Positions 24,978-34,053 of a stretch of 64,000 nucleotides of DNA are shown here, piece by piece (positions within the stretch are counted from its first letter, which is position 1; each line of letters begins with the position of its first letter). The notes beneath the pieces were generated by a model. It was not told the origin of the DNA. It did no database searches and saw only the letters and a program-made list of their open reading frames with translations. Both the position numbers and the translations under genes were made by a program. The DNA comes from Parafilimonas terrae (GTDB lineage Bacteria; Bacteroidota; Bacteroidia; Chitinophagales; Chitinophagaceae): NCBI RefSeq assembly GCF_900115755.1, contig NZ_FOXQ01000004.1:186001-250000 (forward strand). The letters run 5' to 3'.

Positions 24978-27137
24978 ATGTTTAAACGATTGCTCTCCTT
25001 TTTATTTTGTTTGTATTTCTTTTATGCCTGCACTTCTTCAACTGATAATTATAATGGATGGAAGATGTATGGCGGTAATAGCGACAATAATCATTACTCT
25101 TCTTTAACGCAGATTGATACAAACAATGTACAACAACTGCAACCTGTGTGGACGTACAATACCGGCGATGTGGATACAGCAAATCATTCGCAGATACAAT
25201 GCAACCCAATAATGGTTAATGGTGTTTTATACGGCACTTCGCCATTAATGAAATTATTTGCCCTTGATGCTGCAACCGGCAAACAGAAATGGGTATTCAA
25301 TCCTTTCGATTCATTTAGCGCCAATAAAAGATCATTCTTTATTTTAAATAATTGCCGCGGTGTTACGTATTGGAATGAAGGCGATGACAAACGCATTTTT
25401 TATACTGCAGGCACCGATCTGTATTGCATTAATGCAGCGGATGGAAAACCTGTTGCTTCATTTGGAAATAATGGAAAACTTGATCTGCACACCGGTCTTG
25501 ATCGTGATGTAAGCGATAAATTTATTACGGCTACTTCACCCGGCGTTGTTTATAAAGATGTAATTATAATGGGCAGCCGTGTGGATGAAGGCGCCAATGC
25601 AGCGCCCGGCCACATCCGCGCTTTTGATGTGAGAACAGGCAAATTACGCTGGGTATTTCATACCATACCGCAACCCGGCGAATTTGGTTATGATACCTGG
25701 GAAGACACTGCCGCCTACAAACATATTGGCGGCGCCAACGTATGGAGCGGTTTTACATTGGATGAAAAGCGGGGAATCGTTTTTGCACCAACAGGTTCTG
25801 CTTCCTTTGATTTTTATGGCGGTAAAAGGCGCGGTGATAATTTGTTTGCCAACAGCATGCTCGCATTGGATGCTTTAACAGGCAAACGCATCTGGCATTT
25901 TCAAACCATACATCACGATACATGGGATCATGATCTTTCTTCTCCACCCGCATTGGTAACCATCAATAAAGATGGAAAGAAAATTGATGCCATTGCCTTT
26001 ACTACCAAAACAGCTTTTGTGTTTGTGCTCGACCGTGAAACAGGCAAGCCCATTTATCCTGTGGAAGAAAGGCCTGTGCCGCAAAACACAGAACTAGAAG
26101 GCGAATATCTTTCACCAACACAACCTTATGTGGTTAAGCCTGCACCCTTTTCAAGGCAAAACATAACAGAGAATGATTTGAATACTTTATTGCCGGATAG
26201 TTCATATGCGGCAGTAAAGAAACAATTCGAAAGTTATGACAAAGGCAATATGTTTCAGCCACTTTCAAAACGCGGAACGATAGTAGCGCCCGGCCTCGAC
26301 GGTGGTGGAGAATGGGGCGGCCCTTCCTATGATCCTGAAACAGGCATTTTATACGTGAACGCCAATGAACAAATAAGCATATTAACGATTGTTGACCTGA
26401 AAGATGATGCATCAAAAAATGAAACAGTGCTTAATGCAGGTGAACGGTTGTATAAAACAAATTGCATGACCTGCCATGGCGCTGAAAGACAGGGCAGCGG
26501 CAACTATCCTTCGCTCATCAATATCAATAAAAAATATACGGCAGCACAACTGCATGATCTTGTGTCAGCCGGCAGAAGAATGATGCCTGCTTTTACGCAA
26601 TTATCAGAAGCGGAAAAACAAGCCATTGCTGCTTACATACTGGATATACATTCGATACAGCAAAAGAAATTTATTGATACAACAAAAAAAGAAGATCCTT
26701 ATTTAAAGATGCCTTATGCCATTACCGGTTACAACTGGTTTGTAACAAAAGAAGGCTTGCCTGCCATTGCGCCGCCGTTTGGCACTTTAAATGCAATTGA
26801 CCTTAATACCGGTGAATATGTTTGGCGCGATACACTGGGCGATCACCCGTATTACGCCGCAAAAGGCATTCACACAGGTTCTGAAAATTATGGCGGCTCT
26901 GTAATTACAAAAGGCGGTTTGCTATTTATTGCCGCAACACGGGATGGGCATTTACGTGCATTTAATAAACGCACCGGCAAATTATTATGGGAATATAAAT
27001 TGCCTGCGCCTGCATTCGCCACGCCTGCCACTTATGAAATTGACGGCGATCAATATATTGTAATTGCCTGCGGTGGCGGGAAGCTTAATACAATTTCCGG
27101 CGATGCATATATTGCTTTTAAACTGCCGGGCAGGTAG
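24978..27137 (+). CDS. PQQ-dependent dehydrogenase with internal cytochrome c domain
   Basis: 719-aa periplasmic lipoprotein: signal KRLLSFLFCLYFFYAC ends in a lipobox cysteine. The body is an eight-bladed quinoprotein propeller (repeated W-motifs such as ALDAATGKQKW, AFDVRTGKLRW, ALDALTGKRIW, AFNKRTGKLLWEYKL). A c-type cytochrome is inserted at about residues 480-570, with C496-M-T-C499-H500 and a probable Met ligand in RRMMPAF. This architecture is seen in membrane-anchored glucose/alcohol/quinate-type PQQ dehydrogenases that pass electrons to the respiratory chain. No PQQ synthesis genes are in view. The substrate is probably a sugar, given the neighbours. Confidence 0.87.
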   Translation: MFKRLLSFLFCLYFFYACTSSTDNYNGWKMYGGNSDNNHYSSLTQIDTNNVQQLQPVWTYNTGDVDTANHSQIQCNPIMVNGVLYGTSPLMKLFALDAATGKQKWVFNPFDSFSANKRSFFILNNCRGVTYWNEGDDKRIFYTAGTDLYCINAADGKPVASFGNNGKLDLHTGLDRDVSDKFITATSPGVVYKDVIIMGSRVDEGANAAPGHIRAFDVRTGKLRWVFHTIPQPGEFGYDTWEDTAAYKHIGGANVWSGFTLDEKRGIVFAPTGSASFDFYGGKRRGDNLFANSMLALDALTGKRIWHFQTIHHDTWDHDLSSPPALVTINKDGKKIDAIAFTTKTAFVFVLDRETGKPIYPVEERPVPQNTELEGEYLSPTQPYVVKPAPFSRQNITENDLNTLLPDSSYAAVKKQFESYDKGNMFQPLSKRGTIVAPGLDGGGEWGGPSYDPETGILYVNANEQISILTIVDLKDDASKNETVLNAGERLYKTNCMTCHGAERQGSGNYPSLININKKYTAAQLHDLVSAGRRMMPAFTQLSEAEKQAIAAYILDIHSIQQKKFIDTTKKEDPYLKMPYAITGYNWFVTKEGLPAIAPPFGTLNAIDLNTGEYVWRDTLGDHPYYAAKGIHTGSENYGGSVITKGGLLFIAATRDGHLRAFNKRTGKLLWEYKLPAPAFATPATYEIDGDQYIVIACGGGKLNTISGDAYIAFKLPGR

Positions 27138-27214
27138 TATTGTTAAAGGGTTACTGTAAACGTCATCAATCATTTTTTAGTGATTGAGGATAAAAGATAT
27201 AATCCCCCCGCTGA

Positions 27215-27581
27215 ATGAATTTGATTATTATTGATGCTAATGTATTGCACCAATAGCTTTATGCTTGTTCAAGCACAAATTTGTTCCGGTTGCTAACCAA
27301 TACTTATTCTCAGAAATCTTTAACGCCCTTATTATTAATAAATGGATGAAGGAAAAGCAAGCCCCGGGTTAATAAAACTATTGCAACAAATATACCATCA
27401 GGTTGCAGAAAATGCGGTTTACAGAATAAGTCCGGATCCAAAGGATAATTATCTTTTTGATCTCGCAATTCAGAATAACTGTGCTTTTATTATAAGTGAC
27501 GATAGAAAATTACTTTCATTCCGCATCCAACCCGTAAAAGTTAAAAGCACAAATTGGTTTCTTAAAAACTTCCCTTTATAG
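27215..27581 (+). pseudogene. PIN-domain toxin gene, multiply broken
   Basis: MNLIIIDANVLHQ (27215-27256) has the opening acidic residue of a PIN nuclease but ends in TAG. A second frame then reads KHKFVPVANQYLFSEIFNALI..KWMKEKQAPG and stops. A third (ATG 27342) continues as PGLIKLLQQIYHQVAENAVYRISPDPKDNYLFDLAIQ-type sequence through FIISDDRKLLSF to 27581. Joined, these give a normal PIN/VapC-like protein of about 120 aa with acidic residues in IDAN, SEI, DNYLFDLA and SDD. At least two frame changes and a stop make an active product unlikely. No antitoxin gene adjoins it. Confidence 0.75.
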
Positions 27582-27630
27582 TTCCGGTTTTTTAAAGCCT
27601 TCTGCAATCTGTAACCTATTTTTATGCAGC

Positions 27631-28725
27631 ATGAAGAAATTGCTCATCAAACTCTTTCGCAAACCTGTTTTACGCCTGGCGGAAAAATTTTCTTCACGGC
27701 CTGATAAAGAAAGAGTGTTTAATTCGCTTACGGAACTGCATTCAAAAATTCTGAGCGGCGATAAAAAGAAAGGGCTGATAATCCCTTTCAACACGGCTTC
27801 ACAAAAAATAATCATATTCTCCGATCAGCACAAAGGCGCCAAAAATAAAGCGGATGATTTTGCCGTTTGCGAGCCGGCCTATGTTGCTGCATTGGATTAT
27901 TATTTCAAAGAAGGTTTTACGTTCATTAATCTCGGAGATGGAGAGGAATTATGGGAGAATAATATTTTCCAGGTAAAGAAACACAACAAACTTTCATTTG
28001 AAAAAGAGAAACTATTTGTTCAGCAAAAAAGGTTGATAAAAATATTCGGCAATCATGATTTGTATTGGGCAAACGATCCGCTTGCATGGGTGCAACTGGA
28101 AAGTATTTATGGCAAAAAAATTCCTGTATATGAAGGATGTATTCTTACTACAACTTTAAACAACCGCCCTTTCCAAATTTATCTTACACACGGCCACCAG
28201 GGCGATTTACAAAGCGATGGCAATGCTTTCAGTAAATTTTTTGTAGCGAATGTTTGGGGGCCACTGCAGGGTTTGCTGGATATTAATCCTAATACACCGG
28301 CTTTTAATGATCAGTTGAAATCTCTGCACAATACCATCATGTATGAATGGAGCAGTGTTGAAAAAAATGTACTATTAATAACAGGCCATACGCATCAACC
28401 TGTATTCATGTCGCTCACACACCTGGAAAGATTGTATGTAAAACTTGCCGAAGCGCAGAAGAATGAAGATGCCGATACTGTAAAAGCTGTTGAAGATGAA
28501 ATAGCCAAAGCGAAACCTGTAAATCCAACAGCACCCGATCTTTCCAAAATCATCCCTTCTTATTTTAACACAGGTTGTTGTTGTTTTGATGACGGTGATA
28601 TAACGGGAATAGAAATTGCCGGTGGTTGTATCCGTTTAATAAAATGGCAATCGAAAACCAATCCTCCCAAAAGAGAAGTACTCGAAGACATTAACCTGGG
28701 TGAGCTGGAAGACCTGTTGCCTTAA
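27631..28725 (+). CDS. calcineurin-like metallophosphoesterase
   Basis: 364-aa cytoplasmic protein with the five metal-ligand motifs of the superfamily in order: FSDQHKGA (about residue 64), NLGDGEELW (about 105), GNHDLYW (about 137), LTHGHQGD (about 188) and TGHTHQPVF (about 251). The family hydrolyses phosphomono- or diesters with two metal ions; the substrate is not predictable. Two Cys-rich residues pairs (TGCCCFDDG) occur near the C-terminus. It is convergent with the LacI-type regulator, with only 10 nt between stops. Confidence 0.88.
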   Translation: MKKLLIKLFRKPVLRLAEKFSSRPDKERVFNSLTELHSKILSGDKKKGLIIPFNTASQKIIIFSDQHKGAKNKADDFAVCEPAYVAALDYYFKEGFTFINLGDGEELWENNIFQVKKHNKLSFEKEKLFVQQKRLIKIFGNHDLYWANDPLAWVQLESIYGKKIPVYEGCILTTTLNNRPFQIYLTHGHQGDLQSDGNAFSKFFVANVWGPLQGLLDINPNTPAFNDQLKSLHNTIMYEWSSVEKNVLLITGHTHQPVFMSLTHLERLYVKLAEAQKNEDADTVKAVEDEIAKAKPVNPTAPDLSKIIPSYFNTGCCCFDDGDITGIEIAGGCIRLIKWQSKTNPPKREVLEDINLGELEDLLP

Positions 28726-28735
28726 CACGTTGTTA

Positions 28736-29791
28736 TTATTCCTGCAAAGCATCAGCAGGCATTTGCTTTTTCGCCAGCGAAGATTCACGTATATCCAGCC
28801 TGGTTTTAAGTTGCACCGTTGTATATTCTTTTGGTTTTTCTTTTGTTTCAATCTGGCTGATTAGTAAAGCGGCAGCATGCTGCCCGATTTCAAAGGTGGG
28901 CTGTGCAACGGAAGTGAGCGCCGGGCTTAAGAAACCGCTGACGGGGTTATCTGAAAAACCGGCGATAGCGACATCGTCGGGGACTTTTAAATTTAATTGC
29001 TTCATCACTTTCAGGCATACCATCGATAAGCGCTCCACGGAACTGAAAATTGCATCTGGTTTGTACGGGCCCAATAATAAATTACGCACATCTTTTTCCA
29101 TGTGCCCGGGATCAAAATCGCAATGTATTATCCATTCTTTTTTTGTTTTGATGCCGTATGCTTTCAGCGCATCTTTATAACCTTTCAGGCGGCGCTGCGT
29201 TATAGCAAGGCTGGGTGAAATAGTAAGATGGGCAATGCGCTTGTAACCCTGCTGTATAAGATGTTCTGTGGCATTGTAAGAGCCTTCACAATCATCCACA
29301 ATTACTTTATGCGAAGGCAGGTATTCACAAACCCTGTCAAACATAACCACGGGTATGCCCTTATCAATCAGGTCCTGCAAATGCGCAGCATTTTTTGTTT
29401 CGTTGGATAAGGTGATGATTATGCCGTCCACTCTCCTCGATGCCAGCAGGTGAAGGTTGGTTACTTCCACATCATACTTTTCATGGCTTTGGGAAATGAG
29501 CACCTGGTAACCCATCTTATTGGCATAGTCTTCAATGCCCGCAATGGTAGCAGAGCAATAGTTATTAGCTATCTCCTGCACCATTACACCAATCACTTTT
29601 GTTTTTTTATCTTTTAATGATAATGCAATGGGGTTTGGCCTGTAATTCAGTTCGTCGGCCACCTGCAATATCAGCTCCCTTGTTTCCTTTTTAATATCAG
29701 TACTGCCCCTCAATGCCCGCGACACAGTTGACACCGACACATTTAAGCGCTGGGCAATATCTTTTATCGTTATATCATGAAGTGGATTCAT
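28736..29791 (-). CDS. LacI-family transcriptional regulator
   Basis: 351-aa repressor/activator. An N-terminal helix-turn-helix with hinge (TIKDIAQRLNVSVSTVSRAL, residues 8-27; then LNYRPNPIALSLK) binds operator DNA. The remainder is a periplasmic-binding-protein-like effector domain (VIGVMVQEIANNYC, RRVDGIIITLS, DDCEGSYNATEHLI, DAIFSSVERLSM, VAIAGFSDNP). It is divergent from the 30.2-49.6 kb sugar locus, and a perfect 28-bp palindrome typical of LacI-family operators lies in the gap. I infer that it controls that locus in response to a sugar or uronate derivative. Confidence 0.93.
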   Translation of the reverse strand: MNPLHDITIKDIAQRLNVSVSTVSRALRGSTDIKKETRELILQVADELNYRPNPIALSLKDKKTKVIGVMVQEIANNYCSATIAGIEDYANKMGYQVLISQSHEKYDVEVTNLHLLASRRVDGIIITLSNETKNAAHLQDLIDKGIPVVMFDRVCEYLPSHKVIVDDCEGSYNATEHLIQQGYKRIAHLTISPSLAITQRRLKGYKDALKAYGIKTKKEWIIHCDFDPGHMEKDVRNLLLGPYKPDAIFSSVERLSMVCLKVMKQLNLKVPDDVAIAGFSDNPVSGFLSPALTSVAQPTFEIGQHAAALLISQIETKEKPKEYTTVQLKTRLDIRESSLAKKQMPADALQE

Positions 29792-30038
29792 AACCGCTAC
29801 TGTAATTTAATTAAGGCACCTAAAATTGTTTGCTGAAAAAATATCAAGTCTACTTTGATTTTATAACGGGACATGCAGTAACTGATTTTCCCGTCTTACT
29901 TTGATTTCAATTTTCCCTGCAATCCGTTCAGGCAATTTGTTTACATGAAATACCTAAATCCATTAAACAATATACATCAAAAGATGTGTATTAATAATTG
30001 TTTTCAAAATTTTATAAAAGAATCTTAAACAAAATTTA

Positions 30039-30066
30039 TTGCAAACGTTTCCGGAAACGTTTGCAA
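30039..30066. promoter_or_regulatory. perfect 28-bp LacI-family operator
   Basis: TTGCAAACGTTTCC is followed directly by its exact reverse complement. The CpG-centred, AAACGTTT-rich form is typical for LacI-family operators. It lies 33 nt upstream of the -33 box of the divergent operon and 248 nt from the regulator gene start. Confidence 0.85.
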
Positions 30067-30098
30067 CATTAACAATAATTTTTCCAAAAATCATGCTA

Positions 30099-30129
30099 TT
30101 GTTTCCCCATCCTCAACGCCCTACTTTTG
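30099..30129 (+). promoter_or_regulatory. Bacteroidota promoter for the sugar operon
   Basis: TTG (30099-30101) is separated by 20 nt from TACTTTTG (30122-30129), an exact TAnnTTTG -7 box. It leaves a leader of about 30 nt before the DUF6807 ATG at 30167. Confidence 0.7.
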
Positions 30130-30166
30130 TTTCAACACATTCTGTCAAACGATTTGCTTTAAGTCA

Positions 30167-31420
30167 ATGAAAAAGGTTCCCACCTGTACTTTATTTCTTG
30201 TCATCATCACATTATTCAGCAGCTTTAATGTAAGCTGCCAGGTAGTTGCAACACTAACAGTGAATGCGCAGCCTGCAACGGTTGCCGTTCCTGTATATAT
30301 TGACCTTGACAATATAACACCGCAAAACGATTCGGTGCTTGTGTTAAAAGAAGTAAGTAAAAATGGTGCGGTTGAAGTTCCCTGCCAGGTAGAACAAAAT
30401 TATCACCGCTTTTTATGGTGGATGCTTACACCACAGCCGGTTGCTTCCAAAAGAACTTTCACCTTATCGATAGAAAAAAACAGGAAGCCACAGCAATATC
30501 CTTTGCAGCTGCAAGACGATTCTGCACTCATTATAAAAGCATATAACAAAAACGTTTTACAATATAATTACCGCACACATTATCCGCCCGCAGGTGTTGA
30601 TACAGCATTTAAACGCAGCGGCTTCATACATCCGTTATGGTCTCCCGCAGGCAATGTGCTTACGCAGGTCAATCCAAAAGATCATTATCATCATGTGGGC
30701 ATCTGGAACCCGTGGACGCATGTTTTATACAAAGGAAAAGAAGTTGACTTCTGGAACCTCGGCGATAAAAAAGGCACGGTGCGGTTTGCCGGTTTTATTA
30801 ATAAAGACGCAGGCGCTGTGTATGCAGGTTTCAAGGCTTTACAAAATCATGTGGCTTTTAATATTCCGCAACAGGGCGATGAATCTATTGCTATGAATGA
30901 AGTATGGGATGTGCGTGTATATAATACCGGCGGGCATGTTTGGCTGGTTGATTTTACTTCAACGCTGAATAATGCAGAAGAGGACACAATAACACTGGAA
31001 GAATATCGCTATGGAGGTTTTGGTTTCCGCGCTGCACCGGACTGGAACAATCAAAACAGCAAAGTGCTTACATCAGAAGGTAAAACAAGAAAAGATGCAG
31101 ATGCATCCACAGCACGCTGGTGCACCGTTGATGGCGATATGCAAAGCGGCCATTCAGGCATTGAGTTTATGAGCTATCCTTCCAATTATAATTTCCCGGA
31201 ACCAATGCGCGTATGGCCTGAAAATATGAATGGCAGAGGTGATGTGTTTTTCAGCTTTAGCCCCACGCGAAATAAAAGCTGGGTTTTAATGCCGGGAAAA
31301 AACAATGTTTTAAAATACAGGATGCTGGTTTATGATGGCACTATAACAGCTAAAGAAGCTGAAGCTATATGGAAGGCTTTTGCACAACCGCCGGTCATCA
31401 GCATACAAAAAAATAAATAA
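30167..31420 (+). CDS. DUF6807 (PmoA-family) secreted protein
   Basis: 417-aa exported protein (signal: TLFLVIITLFSSFNVSCQ, possible lipobox SC). The body matches the DUF6807/'PmoA' family often found in glycan loci: a galactose-mutarotase-like beta-rich fold with PLWSPAGNVLTQVNPKDHYHHVGIW (two or three conserved His, about residues 155-180) and EYRYGGFGFR. The name 'methane oxygenase' attached to such proteins is misleading; the biochemical role is unknown, perhaps a sugar-binding or sugar-modifying enzyme. It is the first gene after the operator and promoter. Confidence 0.8.
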   Translation: MKKVPTCTLFLVIITLFSSFNVSCQVVATLTVNAQPATVAVPVYIDLDNITPQNDSVLVLKEVSKNGAVEVPCQVEQNYHRFLWWMLTPQPVASKRTFTLSIEKNRKPQQYPLQLQDDSALIIKAYNKNVLQYNYRTHYPPAGVDTAFKRSGFIHPLWSPAGNVLTQVNPKDHYHHVGIWNPWTHVLYKGKEVDFWNLGDKKGTVRFAGFINKDAGAVYAGFKALQNHVAFNIPQQGDESIAMNEVWDVRVYNTGGHVWLVDFTSTLNNAEEDTITLEEYRYGGFGFRAAPDWNNQNSKVLTSEGKTRKDADASTARWCTVDGDMQSGHSGIEFMSYPSNYNFPEPMRVWPENMNGRGDVFFSFSPTRNKSWVLMPGKNNVLKYRMLVYDGTITAKEAEAIWKAFAQPPVISIQKNK

Positions 31421-31462
31421 GTGGGTTGCCGGTAGTCAGTTCACGTTTAACTTAACAATGGT

Positions 31463-32296
31463 TTGTACATGAGAAAATTTATTACGCTAAGCTTCCTGTT
31501 TATTATAACAACATTATGCGCCTGCAAGACACAGCAGCAAACAGCGGCAAATAATGTTAGCTGGAAGAAAGTAAAAGTTTTTGTTTACACAAAAAATGGT
31601 AAAGGTTATGTGCACGACAATATTGCTGCTGCCGCAAGATGCATACAGGAATTAGGCGCACAAAATGGTTTTGCCGTTGATGTATCAGACGACCCTGCAA
31701 AATTTAATGATGATAATTTAAAGCAATACAATGCGCTTGTTTTTACAAGCACTAATAATGATGTGTTTGATAATGATGCGCAGAAACTTGCACTGATGCA
31801 TTACATACAAGCAGGCGGTGGTTTTGTTGGTATTCATTCTGTAACGGGGACTGAAAGAAACTGGCCCTGGTTCAAAAGGCTTGTGGGCGGCACGTTTGAA
31901 CGCCATGCAAAACACCAGCCGTTTACAGAAATTGTTATCGATCATAACAATCCTTCCACTTCATTTCTTCCGGATACCTGGAAGCGCGATGACGAATGTT
32001 ATTATACAAAAGAAATAAATCCCGACATACATGTTTTAATGGTGCACGACCTTTCAACAGTTGATGATAAAGGCAAGCCTGTTATATATGGCAATACATT
32101 TCCTTCAGTATGGTGCCATGAATTTGATGGCGGAAGGGAATGGTACACTTCTTTAGGCCACGACAGTACAACATATAAAGAACCTGAATTCCGCAAACAT
32201 ATTATGGGTGGTTTGCAATGGGTTTTAAGCAAACAAAAACCATTGGATTATTCAAAAGCACATGCAAAAACACCAAACGATCCACTGCCATATTAA
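31463..32296 (+). CDS. ThuA-like domain lipoprotein
   Basis: 277-aa predicted lipoprotein (signal FITLSFLFIITTLCACK, lipobox LCAC). The ThuA-like fold resembles class I glutamine amidotransferases but acts on sugars: FVYTKNGKGYVHDNIAAA at the start, LVFTSTNNDVF, GGGFVGIHSV and the C-terminal GREWYTSLGHD. ThuA proteins work with Gfo/Idh dehydrogenases on 3-keto sugars such as 3-ketotrehalose. Here a Gfo/Idh gene follows 18 nt later, supporting that partnership. Confidence 0.85.
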   Translation: MYMRKFITLSFLFIITTLCACKTQQQTAANNVSWKKVKVFVYTKNGKGYVHDNIAAAARCIQELGAQNGFAVDVSDDPAKFNDDNLKQYNALVFTSTNNDVFDNDAQKLALMHYIQAGGGFVGIHSVTGTERNWPWFKRLVGGTFERHAKHQPFTEIVIDHNNPSTSFLPDTWKRDDECYYTKEINPDIHVLMVHDLSTVDDKGKPVIYGNTFPSVWCHEFDGGREWYTSLGHDSTTYKEPEFRKHIMGGLQWVLSKQKPLDYSKAHAKTPNDPLPY

Positions 32297-32314
32297 CTAA
32301 TAAATATCATTATC

Positions 32315-33760
32315 ATGCAAAAAGATCAATCATCTGCTTCCAGGAGAAATTTTATTAAAACCAGTTTAAAAGGGGCCGGTGGCGCAGCTTTGTTAAGCGG
32401 CTTTCCCACTATTGTTCCGGCAAGGGTTTTAGGTAAAAATGCGCCATCCAATCTTATCAATATTGGTGTAATAGGCACAGGCCGTATTGGAAGGGAATGG
32501 GATATGCCGGGCGTTATGAAGCATGACAACGCAAAGATGATTGCGGTGTGCGACCTTGACAGCAACCGCCTGAAAAAAGCGCAGCAGTTTGTGGACGATT
32601 TTTATACAAAAAAGAACGGCTCATCTTATACCGGCACAAAAGGCTATGAAAATTTTGAAGACCTTATTGCCAATAAAGATATTGATGCCGTACTTATCTG
32701 CACACCCGATCACTGGCATGTGATTCCTGCAATAACCGCCGTGCGCGCAGGCAAAGATGTGTATATGGAAAAACCGGCATCGCTTTCCATTGCCGAAGGA
32801 AGAATATTGAGTGATGCTGCTACAAAAGCAGGTGCTATATTTCAAATAGGCAGCCAGCAACGTTCCATGCCGCAGTTTAAAAAAGCATGCGAGCTGGTGC
32901 GCAATGGCCGCATTGGAAAAGTACATACGGTTTATGTGGGATTGCCGGTTGATGATCCTAAACAAAGCACAGTTGAGCATGAAATGCCCATACCGCCCAA
33001 TCTTAACTATGAAAAATGGCTGGGCTCCACGCCGTATGTTCCATACACTGAAAAGCTCGTGCATCCGCAGGATGGCACGTTTTCAAGGCCGGGCTGGCTG
33101 CGCTGCAGGCAGTTTGGCGCAGGCATGATAACCGGCTGGGGCGCCCATCATTTTGATATTGTGAACTGGGGACTGGGAACTGAACATACAGGCCCGGTTG
33201 AAATATCAGGTACGGCAGACTGGCCGCCTGCCGATGCTTTGTGGGATGTGCATGGCAACTTTAAAACAGAAACCATTTTTAATGTAAATGGCGATACGGT
33301 AAAAGTGCTGGCAAGTAATGAATATCCCAATGGTGTAAAATTCGTTGGCGATAAGGGATGGATATTTGTTACCCGCGGCAATTATTCCGTAACGGCAAGT
33401 GACCCTGCTTCCAACGCCAAAAACTCCAAAGCACTGGATGCAAGCGATCCAAAAATTCTTACGTCAGAAATAGGCCCCAATGAAATTCATTTAATTGACA
33501 GTACAGACCATCATGGCAACTGGCTGAACAGCATAAGGACAAGGGAAATAAATATAGCACCAATTGAAGTAGGCCATCGCGCATGCACCGTTTGCTTATT
33601 GAATGATATTGTTTTCCAGTTGAAGAGAAAATTGTATTGGGATGCCGAAAAAGAAATGTTTAAAAATGATGATGAAGCCAACTTCATGCTCATGCGCAGC
33701 CAGCGCTGGCCTTACCAGATCAATAAAGAATATGATGTAAGAACACTCGTTTCAAAATAA
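32315..33760 (+). CDS. Gfo/Idh/MocA-family oxidoreductase with Tat-like signal
   Basis: 481-aa NAD(P)-dependent sugar dehydrogenase. SRRNFIKTSLKGAGGAALLSG (residues 8-27 approximately) is a twin-arginine export signal, so it folds with its nucleotide before export. The Rossmann domain reads INIGVIGTGRIGREWD, VCDLD, and the family EKP motif is in DVYMEKPASLSI. The C-terminal domain holds WGAHHFDIVNWG (likely catalytic His region). Exported members can oxidise sugars to keto sugars. It is co-directional with ThuA and the second Gfo/Idh gene. Confidence 0.9.
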   Translation: MQKDQSSASRRNFIKTSLKGAGGAALLSGFPTIVPARVLGKNAPSNLINIGVIGTGRIGREWDMPGVMKHDNAKMIAVCDLDSNRLKKAQQFVDDFYTKKNGSSYTGTKGYENFEDLIANKDIDAVLICTPDHWHVIPAITAVRAGKDVYMEKPASLSIAEGRILSDAATKAGAIFQIGSQQRSMPQFKKACELVRNGRIGKVHTVYVGLPVDDPKQSTVEHEMPIPPNLNYEKWLGSTPYVPYTEKLVHPQDGTFSRPGWLRCRQFGAGMITGWGAHHFDIVNWGLGTEHTGPVEISGTADWPPADALWDVHGNFKTETIFNVNGDTVKVLASNEYPNGVKFVGDKGWIFVTRGNYSVTASDPASNAKNSKALDASDPKILTSEIGPNEIHLIDSTDHHGNWLNSIRTREINIAPIEVGHRACTVCLLNDIVFQLKRKLYWDAEKEMFKNDDEANFMLMRSQRWPYQINKEYDVRTLVSK

Positions 33761-33839
33761 AAAACTTATCAATATTCCTGTTGGTGAAATAACAAATAAT
33801 AAATAAACCTGAGATTTAAAATTTATTTATGGTGCCTGA

Positions 33840-34029
33840 ACTCAAATATCAAGGTTCATCTGCTGAAAAATCATTAGTACAAAAGTTTAATCAAGGCGTG
33901 TGCACGGATGTGTTTAAACCGACGAAGGAGGTTCGCGAAGGCCATAAAAAAATAAATATGATGCTGAGCAAATATCATCCGTGCTTGAATTTCTTTTGCT
34001 ACTTTCTTTTTTCAAGAAAAGAAAGTAAC
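33840..34029 (+). repeat. dispersed repeat copy B with terminal hairpin
   Basis: Similar to copies at 43892-44030 (minus) and 53129-53258 (minus): GCTGAAAAATCA, AATCAAGGCGTGTGCACGGATGTGTT, GTGCTTGAATTTCTTT, and a final hairpin (33998-34010/34017-34029, TACTTTCTTTT with loop TTCAAG). About 60 nt unique to this copy (33925-33975) interrupts the middle. Confidence 0.65.
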
Positions 34030-34053
34030 AAAAAACAAAAGCAGAGGTTTGAT

